A stretch of DNA of 64,000 nucleotides from Serratia marcescens (GCF_006715005.1 NZ_VFMJ01000001.1:3906001-3970000), one strand, 5' to 3'. Positions 16,889 through 25,686 are shown, numbered from the stretch's first letter. A program made the numbers and translations. The notes: generated from the letters alone by a model not told the origin.

Positions 16889-17668
16889 ATGATGGTAAAA
16901 AAAACCACGCTGCTGACGGTCAATAACGTCAGCAAAAGCGTTCAGCCTACCGGTAAAGAAAAACGTCTGGTGCTGGATGAAATCAATTTGCGCCTTTACG
17001 ACAACGAGGTCGTCAGCATTTTGGGGCAGTCCGGCTCGGGTAAATCCACCCTGCTGCGCATGCTTTCCGGCCTGATCGCGCCGGATCTAGGTAGCGTGAT
17101 GCTGGGGGATAAAAAAGTCTCGGGGCCGAATCCGCAGATCAACATGGTGTTCCAGACCTTCGCCATTTTCCCGTGGCTGAACGTCTACCAAAATATCGCC
17201 TTCGGGTTGCAGGCGCAGGATCTGCCGCCGCAGGTGGTCGAAGCCCAGACGCTGAAAATGCTCGATCTGGTCGGGCTCGCGCCCTACCGCGACGCCTACC
17301 CGCGTGAGCTTTCCGGCGGCATGCGCCAACGGGTCGGCTTCGCGCGCGCGCTGGCGGTAGAACCGATGCTGCTGTTGCTGGACGAGCCCTTTTCCGCGCT
17401 GGACGTCTATACCGGCGAACACCTGCGCAGCGATCTGCTGCGCATCTGGAGCACGCGCCAGATCAAAACCCGCTCCATCGTGCTGGTTACCCACAGCGTA
17501 GAGGAGGCGGTGATGATGTCTGACCGCGTCCTCCTGCTGGGCGCCGGCACCCTCGACGGCTGCTATCACATCACGCAGCGCCGCGAGGCGCGCACCCGCG
17601 AGGGGATGCAGCCGCTGACGGACAAAATCAGCGAGACGCTCAGCCGGCAGATCGCCGCCGCGCACTGA
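16889..17668 (+). CDS. ABC transporter ATP-binding protein (second copy)
   Basis: A 259-residue ATPase of the same class as the one at 14397, with Walker A GQSGSGKST, MVFQTFAIFPW, LSGGMRQRVG, LLLLDEPFSALD and VTHSVEEAV. GGAG sits 8 bases before the ATG at 16889, which is preferred over an ATG 33 bases upstream. The similarity to the first copy indicates duplication. It heads a module with an MgtC-like protein and a LysR regulator and probably pairs with the double permease at 12660, since no other permease is present. Confidence 0.85.
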   Translation: MMVKKTTLLTVNNVSKSVQPTGKEKRLVLDEINLRLYDNEVVSILGQSGSGKSTLLRMLSGLIAPDLGSVMLGDKKVSGPNPQINMVFQTFAIFPWLNVYQNIAFGLQAQDLPPQVVEAQTLKMLDLVGLAPYRDAYPRELSGGMRQRVGFARALAVEPMLLLLDEPFSALDVYTGEHLRSDLLRIWSTRQIKTRSIVLVTHSVEEAVMMSDRVLLLGAGTLDGCYHITQRREARTREGMQPLTDKISETLSRQIAAAH

Positions 17669-17780
17669 GCGCCGCCCTGGACTGGCGGGACGGAACCCCG
17701 CCAACTTAACTACCTGTTTATCAAGAGTTACCCCGCCACGGGTGGCTCATGATAAGCGGATAATACATCGAGTTATTATC

Positions 17781-18473
17781 ATGCATTTCATTCATACACT
17801 GCTGACGCTGCTGACCGCGTCCGTCCTGGGCGCCGCCATCGGCTACGAAAGACAGTTCCGCCAGCGCACCGCCGGGCTGCGCACCAACACGCTGGTGGCC
17901 ACCAGCGCGGCGATCTTCGTCCATCTGGCCATGACCATCGACGGCAGCGGCGGCGCGGTGCGCGTCATCTCCTACGTGGTCTCCGGCGTCGGCTTTCTCG
18001 GCGCCGGGGCCATCATGAAAGAAGGGATGAACATCCGCGGCCTGAACACCGCCGCCACGCTCTGGGGCTCCGCGGCGGTCGGCGCCTGCGCCGGCTGCGG
18101 CCTGTACGGCGATGCGCTGGCCGCCACGCTGTTCGTGCTCGCCGCCAATACCCTGTTGCGCCCGCTGGTCAATATGGTCAACAAACAGCCCTTCAATGAC
18201 GTTAACGGCGAGTCTACCTACCAGATTTGCGTCATTGCCTTCGAGCATGAGCAGCGTGAGGCGCTGGCCAAATTCAAACAGGTGCTGCAAGGGGAAAACT
18301 GCTTTATCTCGCATCTGGATATCGAACCCTTTGGCGACGACGACGTGGAGATCACCGCCACGCTGATGCCGGCCTCCGTCACCACGCCGGTGCTCGACCA
18401 GACCATCAATAAATTGCTGAACGACAGCATGATGAAACAGGCCTATTACAGCCGCATCGCCGGCTCCGGCTAA
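17781..18473 (+). CDS. MgtC/SapB-family membrane protein
   Basis: A 230-residue protein with an N-terminal MgtC domain: AAIGYERQFRQRTAGLRTNTLV, the conserved GVGFLGAGAIMKEG and LNTAATLWGSAAVG motifs, four to five membrane helices, then a soluble ACT-like C-terminal domain (about 150-230). MgtC proteins help survival at low Mg2+ and in hosts and inhibit F-ATPase in Salmonella. The ATG at 17781 gives the usual N-terminus. Context next to an ABC ATPase with a leader element is unusual for mgtC. Confidence 0.8.
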   Translation: MHFIHTLLTLLTASVLGAAIGYERQFRQRTAGLRTNTLVATSAAIFVHLAMTIDGSGGAVRVISYVVSGVGFLGAGAIMKEGMNIRGLNTAATLWGSAAVGACAGCGLYGDALAATLFVLAANTLLRPLVNMVNKQPFNDVNGESTYQICVIAFEHEQREALAKFKQVLQGENCFISHLDIEPFGDDDVEITATLMPASVTTPVLDQTINKLLNDSMMKQAYYSRIAGSG

Positions 18474-18500
18474 TGCCGTTCACTTCCAGGGAGATCAATC

Positions 18501-19385
18501 ATGAAAACCATGCCAAAACTGGCGCATCTGACGATGTTCAAAGACATCGTCCACTGTGGAAGCTTGCACGAGGCCGCGAAAAAGCTGGCCATCTCGCAAC
18601 CGACGCTCAGCCGGGTGCTGAAAGAGCTGGAAATGACCATCGGCGCCCGGCTGCTGGAGCGCAGCAACCGCGGCGTGCGCCTGACGGCGGTCGGCGAGCT
18701 GTTTTACCGGCGGATAGACGCCGCCACCAATCAGTTGCTCAACGCGTTTGACGAGCTGCGCGGCCTGAGTGCCGACGGCGAGAAGCGCCTGCGGGTGGGG
18801 ATGAGCGTCGATCCGCTGCTGTGCTACCTGCCTCAGGTGCTCGAAGGCTTCAACCGCCGCTACCCGCATACCCGGGTGACGGTGGTGGAAGACGGCCCGG
18901 AAGGCCTGCTGGCCCGGCTGCGAAACTGCGAGCTGGATTTGGCGGTCAGCAGCCTGAACGGCGCGGCGGGCGGCGCCGATCTGGCCATGCAGGCGCTGAA
19001 AAGCGAGCGCTTCTCGCTCTATCAGGGAGGCGGCCGTACCGCAGCCGGGCAGCCGCCGGCCGAGGCCAAATGGGTGGTGCCGCGCTCCTGCTCGGTGGGG
19101 CATGCCGCCATCCGCGAGATCGCCGAACGCTATACGCCGCACGGCCAGATCGTCGAGACCGACTCCTTTCTGGCGACCTGGTGCCTGGTCAGGCAACAGG
19201 GCTATATCGCACTGCTGAGCGATCGGGTGGTCGCACACTACGCCCCGCAGCTGCACCTGCAGAAAATCCCGACGCAGGAGATCGACATCAGCGCGCGCTT
19301 TTACGTCTTTACCCGCCATGAGCCGGCCACGCCGCCGCTCAGCGCCGCGTTTATCCACCTGCTGCAGGCCATGCAGACGGTTTGA
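18501..19385 (+). CDS. LysR-family transcriptional regulator
   Basis: A 294-residue LysR regulator with winged helix-turn-helix at about 8-66 (AAKKLAISQPTLSRVLKELE) and an effector-binding domain at about 90-290. Co-directional with the MgtC-like gene 27 bases upstream, so probably part of the same operon and a candidate regulator of both transporter modules. A GGGAG ribosome-binding site precedes the ATG. Ligand unknown. Confidence 0.82.
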   Translation: MKTMPKLAHLTMFKDIVHCGSLHEAAKKLAISQPTLSRVLKELEMTIGARLLERSNRGVRLTAVGELFYRRIDAATNQLLNAFDELRGLSADGEKRLRVGMSVDPLLCYLPQVLEGFNRRYPHTRVTVVEDGPEGLLARLRNCELDLAVSSLNGAAGGADLAMQALKSERFSLYQGGGRTAAGQPPAEAKWVVPRSCSVGHAAIREIAERYTPHGQIVETDSFLATWCLVRQQGYIALLSDRVVAHYAPQLHLQKIPTQEIDISARFYVFTRHEPATPPLSAAFIHLLQAMQTV

Positions 19386-19646
19386 GGAGACAGGTCGCCG
19401 CCCGCCGGCGGCCGACTCTCTGGCTCAGGCCGCCAACCGCTTACCCCGCCAATCCAACCGTTCACCCGGCGGATCTGACCGCTGAGCGAAATACACCTGT
19501 CTTCCCCCCTTACCCCCGGCGATGATGAGCTGTTCCTAAACCCGCCTTACCTCGGGAAAGACGCTACGGCTCACCGCGCCACTCTGACATCTCTTACAAG
19601 CGGATGAGTTCATTCATATTTTGCAGACTGGAATTAAGGATACCTC

Positions 19647-21827
19647 ATGAAACGAGAGGGGATTTTAAAGCACATTCCGTGGATGCTGCTGGGGATACTC
19701 GGCGCAGCCTGCCTCGGCGTGGTGGCGCTGCGCCGCGGCGAACACATCAGCGCGCTGTGGATCGTCGTCGCTTCGGTGGCGGTGTATCTGGTGGCCTACC
19801 GCTACTACAGCCTGTACATCGCCACCAAGGTGATGAAGCTGGACGCCGGCCGCGCCACCCCAGCGGTGGTCAACAACGACGGCCTGAACTACGTGCCGAC
19901 CAACAAGAACGTGCTGTTCGGCCACCACTTCGCCGCCATCGCCGGCGCCGGGCCGCTGGTGGGGCCGGTGCTGGCCGCGCAGGTCGGCTACCTGCCCGGC
20001 ACGCTGTGGCTGCTGGGCGGCGTGGTGCTGGCGGGGGCAGTGCAGGACTTTATGGTGCTGTTCATCTCCTCACGCCGCAACGGCGCCTCGCTCGGTGAGA
20101 TCATCAAAAAAGAGATGGGGCCGATACCGGGCACCATCGCGCTGTTCGGCTGCTTCCTGATCATGATCATCATCCTGGCGGTGCTGGCGCTGATCGTGGT
20201 GAAAGCGCTGGCGGAAAGCCCGTGGGGGGTGTTCACCGTCTGCTCCACCGTGCCGATCGCGCTGTTTATGGGCATCTACATGCGCTATCTGCGCCCCGGC
20301 CGCGTGGGTGAAGTGTCAATCATCGGCATCGTGCTGCTGGTGGCCGCCATCTGGTTCGGCGGCGTGGTGGCGCACGACCCGTACTGGGGCCCGGCGCTGA
20401 CCTTTAAAGACACCACCATTACCTTCACGCTGATCGGCTACGCCTTTGTCTCCGCCCTGCTGCCGGTGTGGCTGATCCTGGCGCCGCGCGACTACCTGGC
20501 CACCTTCCTGAAAATCGGCGTGATCGTCGGGCTGGCGATCGGCATCGTGATCCTCAACCCTGAGCTGAAAATGCCGGCGGTGACCCAGTTCGTCGACGGC
20601 ACCGGCCCGGTGTGGAAAGGCACCCTGTTCCCGTTCCTGTTCATCACCATCGCCTGCGGCGCGGTCTCCGGCTTCCATGCGCTGATCGCCTCCGGCACCA
20701 CGCCGAAGCTGTTGGCCAATGAGACCGACGCGCGCTTTATCGGCTACGGCGCGATGCTGATGGAGTCCTTCGTCGCCATCATGGCGCTGGTGGCGGCGTC
20801 CATCATCGAGCCGGGCCTGTACTTCGCCATGAACACCCCGCCGGCGGCGCTGGGCATCACCATGCCGGATCTGCACCGCCTGGGCACCGAAGACGCGCCG
20901 ATGATCATGGCTTCGCTGAAGGACGTCACCGTGCATGCGGCGGCGGCGGTCAGCTCCTGGGGCTTCGTCATCAGCCCGGAACAGATCCTGCAAACCGCCA
21001 CCGACATCGGCGAACCTTCGGTGCTGAACCGCGCCGGCGGCGCGCCAACGCTGGCGGTGGGCATCGCCCACGTGTTCCATCAGATCATTCCGGGCGCCAA
21101 CATGGGCTTCTGGTACCACTTCGGCATTCTGTTCGAGGCGCTGTTCATCCTGACCGCGCTGGACGCCGGCACCCGCTCCGGCCGCTTTATGCTGCAGGAT
21201 CTGCTGGGCAACTTCGTGCCGTTCCTGAAGAAAACCGACTCGCTGGTGGCCGGCATCGTCGGCACCGCCGGCTGCGTCGGGCTGTGGGGCTACCTGCTGT
21301 ATCAGGGCGTGGTGGACCCGCTCGGCGGCGTGAAGAGCCTGTGGCCGCTGTTCGGCATCTCCAACCAGATGCTGGCCGCCGTGGCGCTGGTGCTGGGCAC
21401 CGTGGTGCTGATTAAGATGAAGCGCACCCAATACATCTGGGTGACCGTGCTGCCGGCGGTGTGGCTGCTGATCTGCACCACCTACGCGCTGGGCCTGAAG
21501 CTGTTCAGCGACAACCCGCAGCTGGAAGGCTTCTTCTTCCTGGCCGGCGAGTACAAGCGCAAGATCGCCGAAGGCGGCGCCGAGCTGAGCGCCCAGCAGA
21601 TCGCCAACATGAACCACATCGTGGTGAACAACTACACCAACGCCGGGCTGAGCATTCTGTTCCTGCTGGTGGTGTACAGCATCATCTTCTACGGGGTGAA
21701 AACCGCGATGGCGGCGCACAAAAACCCGAAACGCACCGACCAGGAAACGCCTTACGTACCGGTGCCGCAGGCCGCGCCCGCCGACGGCGTAACTGAGGGG
21801 GAGGTCAAAGTTTCGACCCAGCATTGA
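19647..21827 (+). CDS. btsT: CstA-family pyruvate transporter BtsT
   Basis: A 726-residue membrane protein of the carbon-starvation CstA family with many membrane segments: VVNNDGLNYVPTNKNVLFGHHFAAIAGAGP region near residues 72-100, FMVLFISSRRNG, and SGFHALIASGTTPK. In E. coli BtsT (YjiY) is a high-affinity pyruvate/H+ symporter. It is followed by yjiX and yjiA, the same order as in E. coli, which supports btsT over the paralog cstA. An ERIC repeat separates it from yjiX. Confidence 0.88.
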   Translation: MKREGILKHIPWMLLGILGAACLGVVALRRGEHISALWIVVASVAVYLVAYRYYSLYIATKVMKLDAGRATPAVVNNDGLNYVPTNKNVLFGHHFAAIAGAGPLVGPVLAAQVGYLPGTLWLLGGVVLAGAVQDFMVLFISSRRNGASLGEIIKKEMGPIPGTIALFGCFLIMIIILAVLALIVVKALAESPWGVFTVCSTVPIALFMGIYMRYLRPGRVGEVSIIGIVLLVAAIWFGGVVAHDPYWGPALTFKDTTITFTLIGYAFVSALLPVWLILAPRDYLATFLKIGVIVGLAIGIVILNPELKMPAVTQFVDGTGPVWKGTLFPFLFITIACGAVSGFHALIASGTTPKLLANETDARFIGYGAMLMESFVAIMALVAASIIEPGLYFAMNTPPAALGITMPDLHRLGTEDAPMIMASLKDVTVHAAAAVSSWGFVISPEQILQTATDIGEPSVLNRAGGAPTLAVGIAHVFHQIIPGANMGFWYHFGILFEALFILTALDAGTRSGRFMLQDLLGNFVPFLKKTDSLVAGIVGTAGCVGLWGYLLYQGVVDPLGGVKSLWPLFGISNQMLAAVALVLGTVVLIKMKRTQYIWVTVLPAVWLLICTTYALGLKLFSDNPQLEGFFFLAGEYKRKIAEGGAELSAQQIANMNHIVVNNYTNAGLSILFLLVVYSIIFYGVKTAMAAHKNPKRTDQETPYVPVPQAAPADGVTEGEVKVSTQH

Positions 21828-21892
21828 TGTGATTTAACGGATACCCTGCATAATAAAATCAGTTATGCAGTACCGACATGAAAGTTAACCGG

Positions 21893-22015
21893 TACCCAAA
21901 GGATTTCGGGCCGCAGCAAGGCGGCAAGTGAGCGAATCCCCAGGAGCTTACTCAAGTAAGTGACTGGGGTTCGGGAGTGCAGCCAACACCGCTGCGGTTC
22001 GAAAGACGAAGGGTA
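21893..22015. repeat. ERIC repeat, copy 1
   Basis: An imperfect palindrome of about 123 bases with the ERIC core CCCCAGGAGCTTACTCAAG and AAGTAAGTGACTGGGG and matching ends (TACCC / GGGTA). It lies between btsT and yjiX, so it is transcribed and would fold into a long hairpin in the polycistronic mRNA. Confidence 0.9.
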
Positions 22016-22041
22016 AGCAGGGTATTTGGGAGTAAGAAACT

Positions 22042-22245
22042 ATGTTCGGAAATCTCGGCCAGGCGGGGAAATATCTCGGGCAGGCGGCGCGCATGTTGGT
22101 GGGCGTGCCTGACTACGATACCTACGTCCAGCACATGAAAGACAACCACCCGGACAAGCCGGTGATGACCTATAAAGAATTTTTCCGCGAGCGCCAGCAA
22201 GCGCGCTACGGCGGCGACGGCAAAGGCGGCATGCGCTGCTGTTAA
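22042..22245 (+). CDS. yjiX: YbdD/YjiX-family small protein
   Basis: A 67-residue protein with the family pattern [43 protein letters not shown] and a C-terminal MRCC. Members are always next to CstA-type transporters and have been linked to transporter activity or membrane association. Located between btsT and yjiA; 21 bases to the next gene. Confidence 0.9.
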   Translation: MFGNLGQAGKYLGQAARMLVGVPDYDTYVQHMKDNHPDKPVMTYKEFFRERQQARYGGDGKGGMRCC

Positions 22246-22266
22246 CCCGCAGTCACAAGGATCCGT

Positions 22267-23229
22267 ATGAAACCCATTGCAGTCACCATCCTGACCGGCT
22301 TTTTGGGCGCCGGCAAAACCACCCTGCTGCGCCACATCCTGAACGCCGAACACGGCTATAAAATCGCGGTCATCGAGAACGAGTTCGGCGAAGTGCCGAT
22401 CGACGATGCGCTGATCGGCGATCGCGCCAGCCGCATCACCACGTTGAGTAACGGCTGCATCTGCTGCAGCAAGTCCAACGAACTGGCGGACGCGCTGCTG
22501 GATCTGCTGGACGGCGTCGACAGCGGCCAGCTGGCGTTCGATCGGCTGATCATCGAATGCACCGGCATGGCCGATCCCGGCCCGATTACCCAGACCTTTT
22601 TCTCGCACGAGATCCTGTGCGAGCGCTTCCTGCTGGACGGCATCATCACCCTGGTGGACGCGGCGCACGCCGAGCAGCAGCTGAGCCAGTTCAGCATCGC
22701 CCAGGCGCAGGTGGGCTACGCCGACCGCATCTTGCTGACCAAAACCGACGTGGCGCCGGACTGCGAAGCGCTGATCCAGCGGCTGCAGCGGATGAACGCC
22801 CGCGCGCCGGTCTACAAGGTGACGCACGGCGACATCGATTTGAGCGTGCTGTTCGACATCGAAGGCTTTACGCTGAACGACAAGCTCAACCTGACGCCAG
22901 CCACCCCGCTGTTCCGCCGCATCCCGCAGCCGCAGAGCGACATCCGCTCAATTGTCGTGACGCTGGAACGCCCGCTGCCGCTGATGCAAATCTCCGACGT
23001 GATGGAAGGCCTGCTGCTGGAATACGCCGACAACCTGCTGCGTTACAAAGGCATTCTGTCTATCGAAGACGAGCCGCGCCGCCTGCTGTTCCAGGGCGTG
23101 CAGCGGCTGTATAACGCCGACTGGGATCGGGAATGGCTGCCTGATGAGGAACGCCGGAGCACCTTGGTATTTATTGGTGTGAACCTGCCGGAGGAGGAGA
23201 TTCGGGGCAGGATTGGAGGGTTGGGGTAA
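22267..23229 (+). CDS. yjiA: COG0523-family GTPase YjiA
   Basis: A 320-residue G3E GTPase/metallochaperone with Walker A GFLGAGKTTL (11-20), the metal-binding CxCC motif Cys64-Ile-Cys66-Cys67 and IIECTGMADP (Walker B/switch region); the guanine-specificity motif appears as LTKTD. A C-terminal CobW_C domain begins at about residue 215. YjiA binds transition metals; its physiological partner is not settled. It completes the btsT-yjiX-yjiA set and in E. coli also borders the restriction cluster. Confidence 0.9.
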   Translation: MKPIAVTILTGFLGAGKTTLLRHILNAEHGYKIAVIENEFGEVPIDDALIGDRASRITTLSNGCICCSKSNELADALLDLLDGVDSGQLAFDRLIIECTGMADPGPITQTFFSHEILCERFLLDGIITLVDAAHAEQQLSQFSIAQAQVGYADRILLTKTDVAPDCEALIQRLQRMNARAPVYKVTHGDIDLSVLFDIEGFTLNDKLNLTPATPLFRRIPQPQSDIRSIVVTLERPLPLMQISDVMEGLLLEYADNLLRYKGILSIEDEPRRLLFQGVQRLYNADWDREWLPDEERRSTLVFIGVNLPEEEIRGRIGGLG

Positions 23230-23268
23230 GCGGGGTTGGGATATGGGGGCCTGTGAGGGCTCAAACTC

Positions 23269-23589
23269 CTAAGTTCGTTTGAGCTGTTCCAGCTTGTGTT
23301 CTGTTTTCCATTGCAGCATGGTAAAGAACGCTACCGCTGTAGTGCCCCAGCTCTCCGGCACAAACTCATCTGAAAAATGCTCCGCCATGCCTTCGTTTAT
23401 ACGCCCCGCATAGGTGGCCTGAAATTTTTTGGCTTCCTCGAGGATATCGCGGATGACCTGACTGCCGTTTTGCTCAAGGAAGCCGTCAATCACACCCTCG
23501 GCCGTTTCGGCATCAGTAAACAGATCATAATCCTGACCGAAGTAAATACTGAATAAGCTACTGAGCTCGCTAAAGTGATTACGAATCAC
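23269..23589 (-). CDS. CdiI-like immunity protein, second tandem copy
   Basis: About 106 residues with the YFGQDYDL motif typical of contact-dependent-inhibition immunity proteins, followed by an acidic helical region and a C-terminal ESWGTTAVAFFTML. A GTG at 23589 or a TTG at 23601 (overlapping the previous stop) could start translation; neither has a strong ribosome-binding site. It is a diverged paralog of the gene at 23598-23885 (shared FGQDYDL and WGTT). Probably protects against the RNase A-like toxin encoded upstream or a lost variant of it. Confidence 0.65.
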   Translation of the reverse strand: MIRNHFSELSSLFSIYFGQDYDLFTDAETAEGVIDGFLEQNGSQVIRDILEEAKKFQATYAGRINEGMAEHFSDEFVPESWGTTAVAFFTMLQWKTEHKLEQLKRT

Positions 23590-23597
23590 GATGGTGC

Positions 23598-23885
23598 TCA
23601 AAGCGCTTTCACTGCAGCACTTCTGGCCTGTTGCAGGAATTCGGGAACCGTGGTTCCCCATAGCTCAGGGCTGAAGGTAAAACCGAAACGTTGGTTGAAT
23701 AATGACTCCACATTATCCTGCGCCAGTAACTCATCGATCTCATTGACCAAAGCCTCGCACTGCTGATGAGTCGCCAGACGAATGTACTCTGCGATCAGCG
23801 CAGTAATATCGCCCTCTGCATTTATCAGGTCATAATCTTGACCAAAATAAACGACGATCAGGTTATCAAGTTCGCTGGTTTTCAT
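23598..23885 (-). CDS. CdiI-like immunity protein for the RNase A-like toxin
   Basis: A 95-residue acidic protein beginning MKTSELDNLIVVYFGQDYDL; the ATG ends at 23885, 4 bases after the toxin stop. The FGQDYDL core and helical composition match the CdiI_2-type immunity family. Toxin and immunity genes are consecutive on the minus strand, toxin first, as in polymorphic toxin loci. The pairing is inferred from position. Confidence 0.75.
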   Translation of the reverse strand: MKTSELDNLIVVYFGQDYDLINAEGDITALIAEYIRLATHQQCEALVNEIDELLAQDNVESLFNQRFGFTFSPELWGTTVPEFLQQARSAAVKAL

Positions 23886-23889
23886 CGGC

Positions 23890-24717
23890 TTATCTCGCAG
23901 GGAAAGCGCTAAGGATAAAGTAAGGTTTGCCATTATAGCGGGTAAATTCAATCACGACGCCAACCCGATGACATTGATAGACGTCAGTGCTGCTGCGTAA
24001 CACGCCATAGCCTACTGATTCTGTGAAATTGTGATACACGCTCAAACGGCTGCCGGGAGACGCGTACTTCATCCAATTCACAATATCTGCACGGTTCGCC
24101 TTTACCGTGACAGATACATACTTTTCGGCCTCCTTTACCGATCTGAAGGTACTTGCCGCGATCAGTTTCGGGCGCCTGGCTAGCCTGGCAATAAGCGCTT
24201 CCGGAGCTATGTTTATATGCCGAGCCAATGTGTGCCCGCCCGGATATTTACCGCTAACGGACTCATGCTCAACCAGCTTAACCCGCCCCATACGCACGGA
24301 TGCGACCCTGGCTGCGCCAACCGCTCCGGCAAAGACAAAAGGCACGGCAATATCGACCGTTAAACCGACGTTATAGGCCGTTTCCCGATCGGCACCCAAT
24401 GTTTGCGCCAATAAAACGGCAGACTGATAAGTATCAGTCGTCGTTGGGTGCCCGGTAATCATCTGATTGGAAGCGGCTTTGATGCTGTCCAGACTATGCG
24501 TTCCCACCACCACGCACCCGACCTTGGTGATAAACGTCGGATCCGGCGCATAACACAACACCCCTGCCCCCATCAGCTCAACGACACCACCGGCAAGCCC
24601 CAAACCGCCAAGCAGACGGTTACTGAGCGTTTCGCCTTCAGTGACGCTTTCATCAGACAGTACCGCCGCAAGCTGCACCGGCGACAAGGCAATACGCAAC
24701 TCATCTTCATTCGCCAT
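23890..24717 (-). CDS. polymorphic toxin with C-terminal bacterial RNase A-like domain
   Basis: A 275-residue protein. Residues about 35-75 and 115-140 are Gly/Ala-rich hydrophobic stretches that may aid membrane passage or chaperone binding. The C-terminal domain (about 150-275) fits the bacterial RNase A-like family of CdiA toxins: GGHTLARHI (His162, His167), AASTF, a helix ending in IVNWM, and the final YFILSAFPAR strand. There is no signal peptide and no PAAR, Rhs or filamentous haemagglutinin region, so it looks like a cargo effector of a secretion system encoded elsewhere. Followed by two immunity-like genes. Expected action is tRNA/RNA cleavage in the target cytoplasm; this is inferred from family. 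Confidence 0.75.
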   Translation of the reverse strand: MANEDELRIALSPVQLAAVLSDESVTEGETLSNRLLGGLGLAGGVVELMGAGVLCYAPDPTFITKVGCVVVGTHSLDSIKAASNQMITGHPTTTDTYQSAVLLAQTLGADRETAYNVGLTVDIAVPFVFAGAVGAARVASVRMGRVKLVEHESVSGKYPGGHTLARHINIAPEALIARLARRPKLIAASTFRSVKEAEKYVSVTVKANRADIVNWMKYASPGSRLSVYHNFTESVGYGVLRSSTDVYQCHRVGVVIEFTRYNGKPYFILSAFPAR

Positions 24718-24866
24718 GTTCGTTCATCCGTGAATGAGCAAAACCGTATGATTAGCATAAGCTCTAGAAAGGAGAAATACTGGAACGGTTAACGCCAAAT
24801 TGACCTGCACCTTATCTGCAAAGTTCGGGCAGTGCTGAAGCACTGTTATTTCAATAGAGCGCCTCA

Positions 24867-25283
24867 TTATTGGATGTTTTCGATAGCAAAGTGATTATTG
24901 AATCTTTTCACTTTGAAGTGAGCGATAAAGGCCCTGCCAGACACATCCTGCAGATTTCTGCGCTTATCAATAGGCACAAAATTTAGCCTCATGCTGTAGA
25001 TATAATTTTCCTGAAACGGGTAATCGTTCTGCGTAACGCAAATGCCCTTTTTAAGATCCTGGTTCCCCACCTCAATCAATTTCTCATCCGTATCACCACT
25101 GATAAAGAGCGTATCTGGCCTTTCATTTTCCTTTGGTGACGGATAGATGCAGATGTCTCCATTCGCTTTAGCATGGGCGGCGATAGGGATGTCCGGCGCA
25201 TAGCGCTGATCGAGACGATCGCCAGTACAGGCACTTAACAATATCGATCCTGCAATGGCCAGCAAGCAATTAGGTTTCATCAT
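24867..25283 (-). CDS. periplasmic lipoprotein, T6SS-immunity-like
   Basis: A 138-residue lipoprotein: signal LLAIAGSILL, lipobox LSAC (Cys19). The mature domain shares layout with the lipoprotein at 7563: a cysteine-containing ICIYPSP strand, a KKGICVTQNDYP segment (compare LKPGQCVTYP), a Y-x-V/M strand and a final hydrophobic strand. It is located upstream of the RNase A-like toxin on the same strand with a 149-base gap. No matching periplasmic toxin is next to it, so it may be an orphan immunity gene. Confidence 0.6.
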   Translation of the reverse strand: MMKPNCLLAIAGSILLSACTGDRLDQRYAPDIPIAAHAKANGDICIYPSPKENERPDTLFISGDTDEKLIEVGNQDLKKGICVTQNDYPFQENYIYSMRLNFVPIDKRRNLQDVSGRAFIAHFKVKRFNNHFAIENIQ

Positions 25284-25481
25284 ATTCCATTATTTATAAA
25301 TCTTAATGAGTAAATATAACTCATGAATGGATGGCTGATAATTCAACGCAAAGATGATATACCGAATTGCGAGGTACATTCCAATCCTAAAAGTAAATAA
25401 ACTGTAATTCCATACAGCTTATTTTTTCCTTTTACTGATAACGTTATAGTTTTTTTGCTGCGGCAAAATCCGCAACCGGAG
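25284..25481. other. AT-rich intergenic sequence before the structured leader
   Basis: About 200 bases without a gene, AT-rich up to 25450. It probably includes promoters for the divergent lipoprotein gene and for the plus-strand leader RNA. A small hairpin (TTGCTGCGGCAAAATCCGCAA, 25456-25476; stem TTGCGG-type) lies near 25460. Confidence 0.4.
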
Positions 25482-25655
25482 TTAGCGTTCCGAATCTGAC
25501 ATACTACCGCTGTATTATGTAATAATGCAGCAGCTTTAGTTCACTCCAAATAATGGTGGCTCAGGCGGGGGCTTCGTAAGAAGCGCCGGTTCGTATGTCC
25601 CGGTGACGCTAACCCCGTCTGGGCTACCACCCGAGTTTAGCGTCTCTGGTGGTAG
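25482..25655 (+). ncRNA. structured leader RNA resembling phage C4 antisense RNA
   Basis: GGTGG...CAGGCGGGG (25555-25570) pairs with CCCCGTCTG...CCACC (25613-25631) to enclose two small hairpins: GCTTC-GTAA-GAAGC, and one closed by CCGG/CCGG. CTACCACC (25624-25631) can instead pair perfectly with GGTGGTAG (25648-25655). An upstream GTTAGCGT (25482-25489) is complementary to ACGCTAAC (25606-25613) within the structured part. This layout resembles the C4 immunity RNA of P1/P4-type elements, which acts by short complementary segments. It sits just before the small gene at 25687. Family assignment is from memory of the fold; the pairings are seen directly. Confidence 0.55.
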
Positions 25656-25686
25656 TCATTAATCAATGACATACGGAGATGCACCC

